In this document: in pieces, positions 5,684 through 7,595 of the stretch
Layout: each line of letters begins with the position of its first letter
How positions within the stretch are numbered: the first letter of the stretch is position 1
Assembly: GCA_018900975.1 (NCBI GenBank)
Contig: JAHIFK010000300.1
Span: forward strand, 1-7,595
DNA length: 7,595 nt
Direction: 5' to 3'
From: Methanobacteriota archaeon
Lineage (GTDB): Archaea; Halobacteriota; Methanosarcinia; Methanosarcinales; Methanoperedenaceae
Program-made: the position numbers and the translations under genes
Notes under the pieces: model-generated
The model's input: the letters and a program-made list of their open reading frames with translations, nothing else
What the model was told of the DNA's origin: nothing
The model's database searches: none

Positions 5684-5706
5684 GATCATCCCTGATTTCT
5701 GTTTGT

Positions 5707-5714
5707 CATATAAC
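5707..5714 (-). promoter_or_regulatory. TATA-like box of gatD
   Basis: Minus-strand GTTATATG, centred about 27 bp before the ATG at 5683. The predicted transcript is leaderless, which matches the lack of a usable Shine-Dalgarno at the right spacing before either candidate ATG. Confidence 0.45.
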
Positions 5715-5732
5715 CGTAGATGATAAAAAACT

Positions 5733-5748
5733 ATCTTAAATGTAAGAT
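5733..5748. promoter_or_regulatory. Perfect 6-4-6 inverted repeat in the gatD/lyase divergent promoter region
   Basis: The sequence ATCTTAAATGTAAGAT has perfect 6-bp arms (ATCTTA/TAAGAT) around AATG. It lies between the two divergent promoters, right next to the TATA-like box proposed for the lyase. That is a natural site for a regulator that would affect the lyase or both genes. It does not resemble the ATGTTAAC palindromes elsewhere in the window. With only 12 paired bases in A/T-rich DNA, chance cannot be excluded. Confidence 0.3.
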
Positions 5749-5754
5749 TAAATA
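5748..5754 (+). promoter_or_regulatory. TATA-like box of the lyase gene
   Basis: TTAAATA with AGA directly before it is centred 30 bp before the ATG at 5781 and predicts a start near 5776. It overlaps the alternative upstream ATG at 5754, so if this box is used the protein must start at 5781. Confidence 0.4.
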
Positions 5755-5780
5755 TGACAAAGAATAATACAGACGATATT

Positions 5781-7208
5781 ATGACAAGACTTGAAAAAGA
5801 CAGCCTAGGCGAAATAGAAGTTCCTGATAACGTATTATACGGCGCTTTCACGACGCGCGCTTCCCGCAACTTCAAGATAAGCGGTATCATGGCAAAACAT
5901 GAATTTATCAGTTCGATCGCGCTCATCAAAAAAGCAGCAGCTCTTGCCAATCTGAAGCTTGGATTGCTCGATAAGAAGATCGGAGAAGCCATAGTAATGG
6001 CTGCTGACGAAGTTATCGATGGTAAATACAGCGACCAGTTCATCCTCGATGTTTTCCAGGCAGGCGCTGGTACGCCTTTTAACATGAATATGAATGAGGT
6101 CATCGCTAATGTAGCGATCAAAAAACTGGGAGGAAAGCCGGGCGATTATCACCTCGTTCACCCCAACAACCATGTAAACATGGCGCAGTCATCCAATGAT
6201 GTGATACCAACCACGATACGATTGAGCGTGCTTCTCACCCTTTCGCCTCTTATCGAAGAATTGGAAAAAATATTTGCGCAGTTCCATGCAAAAGAAAAAG
6301 ATTATGACCATGTTATCAAGGTCGGAAGGACTCATCTTGAGGATGCTGTGCCCATAAGGTACGGTCAGGTGTTCGGGGGTTATGCAGCCTCGCTTGGGAA
6401 GTGCATCGTAAGACTTGCTGCTTCGGAAAACAGCATGTTAGAACTGGGAATAGGAGGGACCGCAGTCGGCACAGGCATCAATACGCATCCGGATTTCAAA
6501 AAGACGATCATTTCGGAACTGTGCAAACTTACAGGTTTTCAATTTTATCAGGGGAACAGCATTATGCTCCACTGGAGCATGGCGGGTTTTGTGGATGTTT
6601 CCAGTGCGCTGAGGATATTAGCGATCGAGCTTAATAAGATATCGAACGACCTTCGTCTCCTCAATTCCGGACCCAAGACCGGTATAGCGGAAATCATCAT
6701 GCCTGAAGTTGAGCCCGGTTCATCCATCATGCCAGGGAAGATCAATCCCTCCATTGCAGAGGCTGTGAACATGGTATGCTTCCAGGTCATCGGCAATGAC
6801 CACGCTGTATCCCTTGCTGCAGAAGCGGGGCAGATGGAACTCAATGTGATGACGCCCCTTATCGCTTATGACCTCTTGTGGAGCATCGAGCTTTTGACAA
6901 ACACTGTCAGGATGTTCCGTGTGGACTGCATTGAAGGCATGGTCGTGGATGAGAATAGATGCTCCGAACTCCTTGAGAACAGCCATGCACTGGCTACGGT
7001 GCTTAATCCGTATATCGGTTATGAGAACGTGGCTATGCTTGTGAAGACTGCCCTGGCTGAGAATAAATCCCTTAAGCAGGTGCTTATCGAGAAAGATTTG
7101 ATCCCTGAGAAATACCTGGACGTGATACTTGATGCAAGGAAGATGACAGAGCCGGGAGTGATCGATAAAAAGGTGATCGAGGAGATCAGAAAGTATAAGA
7201 AAGCATGA
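5781..7208 (+). CDS. Class II fumarase/aspartase-family lyase, probably aspartate ammonia-lyase
   Basis: A 475-residue cytoplasmic enzyme of the fumarase/aspartase superfamily (homotetramers that eliminate water or ammonia to give fumarate). The landmarks are MTRLEKDSLGEIEVP at the N-terminus, GAGTPFNMNMNEV at 95-107, SSND at 137-140, and GRTHLEDA at 182-189. The signature GSSIMPGKIN is at 313-322, with catalytic-loop Ser314, Lys320 and Asn322. Signals are mixed: VHPNNHVN and SSND look like fumarase, whereas MVCFQVIGNDHAVSLAAEAG and QMELNVMTP near 331-359 look like aspartase. The stretch QGNSIMLHWSMAG at 257-269 fits neither well. I favour aspartase, since methanogens usually carry a different, two-subunit class I fumarase, but substrate cannot be settled by eye. 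The start is 5781 because the family N-terminus and the TATA-like box both point there; an in-frame ATG at 5754 would add nine residues. The gene diverges from gatD. Confidence 0.88.
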   Translation: MTRLEKDSLGEIEVPDNVLYGAFTTRASRNFKISGIMAKHEFISSIALIKKAAALANLKLGLLDKKIGEAIVMAADEVIDGKYSDQFILDVFQAGAGTPFNMNMNEVIANVAIKKLGGKPGDYHLVHPNNHVNMAQSSNDVIPTTIRLSVLLTLSPLIEELEKIFAQFHAKEKDYDHVIKVGRTHLEDAVPIRYGQVFGGYAASLGKCIVRLAASENSMLELGIGGTAVGTGINTHPDFKKTIISELCKLTGFQFYQGNSIMLHWSMAGFVDVSSALRILAIELNKISNDLRLLNSGPKTGIAEIIMPEVEPGSSIMPGKINPSIAEAVNMVCFQVIGNDHAVSLAAEAGQMELNVMTPLIAYDLLWSIELLTNTVRMFRVDCIEGMVVDENRCSELLENSHALATVLNPYIGYENVAMLVKTALAENKSLKQVLIEKDLIPEKYLDVILDARKMTEPGVIDKKVIEEIRKYKKA

Positions 7209-7255
7209 GAATAGTATCTTACAAGAATGATGTTGATGTTGGTTTCCAAGATATT
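7209..7255. other. Short intergenic spacer after the lyase gene
   Basis: Nothing recognisable is present between the lyase stop and the pseudogene remnant. A plus-strand run of five T residues at 7273-7277, just inside the remnant, is the nearest candidate stop for lyase transcription and is weak. Confidence 0.4.
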
Positions 7256-7496
7256 TTATCGACGTTGTAAGGTTTTTACCTCCAATTTGCTCAAATCAAA
7301 GTTATCTCTTCATTAGATAAAATGAGTCCTGAAAATTCATATCCTGATAGTCCCTGACATGTACATGACCGCTCTGCCTCCAATACCTACCCTTTCACCC
7401 ATGTCCTTGCAGAACAATTCCCCACCCCTCTCTGAGAGCTGTAAAGCGTGCAACTCCTTCTTACCTGTCTTAGACCTTACTTAAGCTAAAACTCAT
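7256..7496 (-). pseudogene. Frameshifted winged-helix regulator remnant
   Basis: No intact frame exists here, but consecutive minus-strand fragments read like one small winged-helix protein. An ATG at 7496 opens MSFSLSKV and hits a stop. A second frame then gives KTGKKELHALQLSERGG and ELFCKDMGERVGIGGRAVMY, an HTH pattern. Near 7360 the frame must shift to continue as VRDYQDMNFQDSFYLMKR (stop at 7302). Restoring one C there would give AVMYHVRDYQDMNF, the usual end of a recognition helix and start of the wing. A further fragment, RDNFDLSKLEVKTLQRR, runs to a stop at 7256. Two or three frameshifts in about 80 codons mark it as dead unless the sequence has errors. A TATA-like TATAAAA lies just upstream (7510-7516). 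The family is inferred from pattern only. Confidence 0.45.
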
Positions 7497-7595
7497 CTGT
7501 CTGCAATTTTTTATACTTTTAATGTGGTCATCCAGACCCGAAATTACTTTTTCAAAATATGGTAACTAAGACTATAAATAATGTCAATAGATAAC

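Noticed and set aside
5690..6121. Open frame extending gatD upstream by about 140 codons
   Set aside because: It is antisense to the conserved N-terminal part of the lyase, adds residues unlike any GatD, and lies upstream of the predicted gatD promoter.

Overview
The window looks like a chromosomal segment of a euryarchaeon, most plausibly Methanosarcinales-like (inference from gene content, not a verified placement). Reasons: gatD encodes the archaea-specific glutaminase subunit of the Gln-tRNA(Gln) amidotransferase; a free-standing C2+PUA module of the archaeosine transglycosylase type is present; several genes have a TATA-like box about 25 bp before the predicted transcript start and almost no leader; and T-tracts rather than bacterial hairpin terminators follow genes. 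No tRNA, rRNA, CRISPR array or complete insertion sequence was seen.

Layout. Positions 79-1548 hold three minus-strand genes, read from right to left: a PUA-domain RNA-binding protein, a winged-helix regulator, and a compact M50 (site-2-protease-like) membrane metalloprotease. Positions 1691-1977 hold an orphan HicB antitoxin followed by what I read as the C-terminal stump of its HicA toxin. Positions 2064-3976 hold a two-gene operon, nnr (NAD(P)H-hydrate repair) and moaC (molybdopterin synthesis), joined by an ATGA overlap with a strong Shine-Dalgarno. Positions 3977-4417 are non-coding and AT-rich, containing a T-tract terminator and an 80-nt element with a 19-bp stem. gatD (minus) and a class II fumarase/aspartase-family lyase (plus) then diverge from a short shared promoter region. 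The last 390 bases contain no intact gene, but a frameshifted winged-helix pseudogene can be read on the minus strand.

How it fits together. Most intact genes are housekeeping: cofactor repair, Moco synthesis, tRNA charging, amino-acid/fumarate metabolism. The accessory signals are the decayed toxin-antitoxin pair, the decayed regulator, the large foldback element, and a pair of matching 8-3-8 palindromes. One palindrome lies on the predicted transcription start of the winged-helix gene and the other lies upstream of nnr-moaC. The latter suggests, without proving, a small regulon in which the regulator controls itself and the cofactor operon. I did not find a clearly new multi-gene system here; the palindrome pair, the foldback element and the toxin stump are the items most worth checking.
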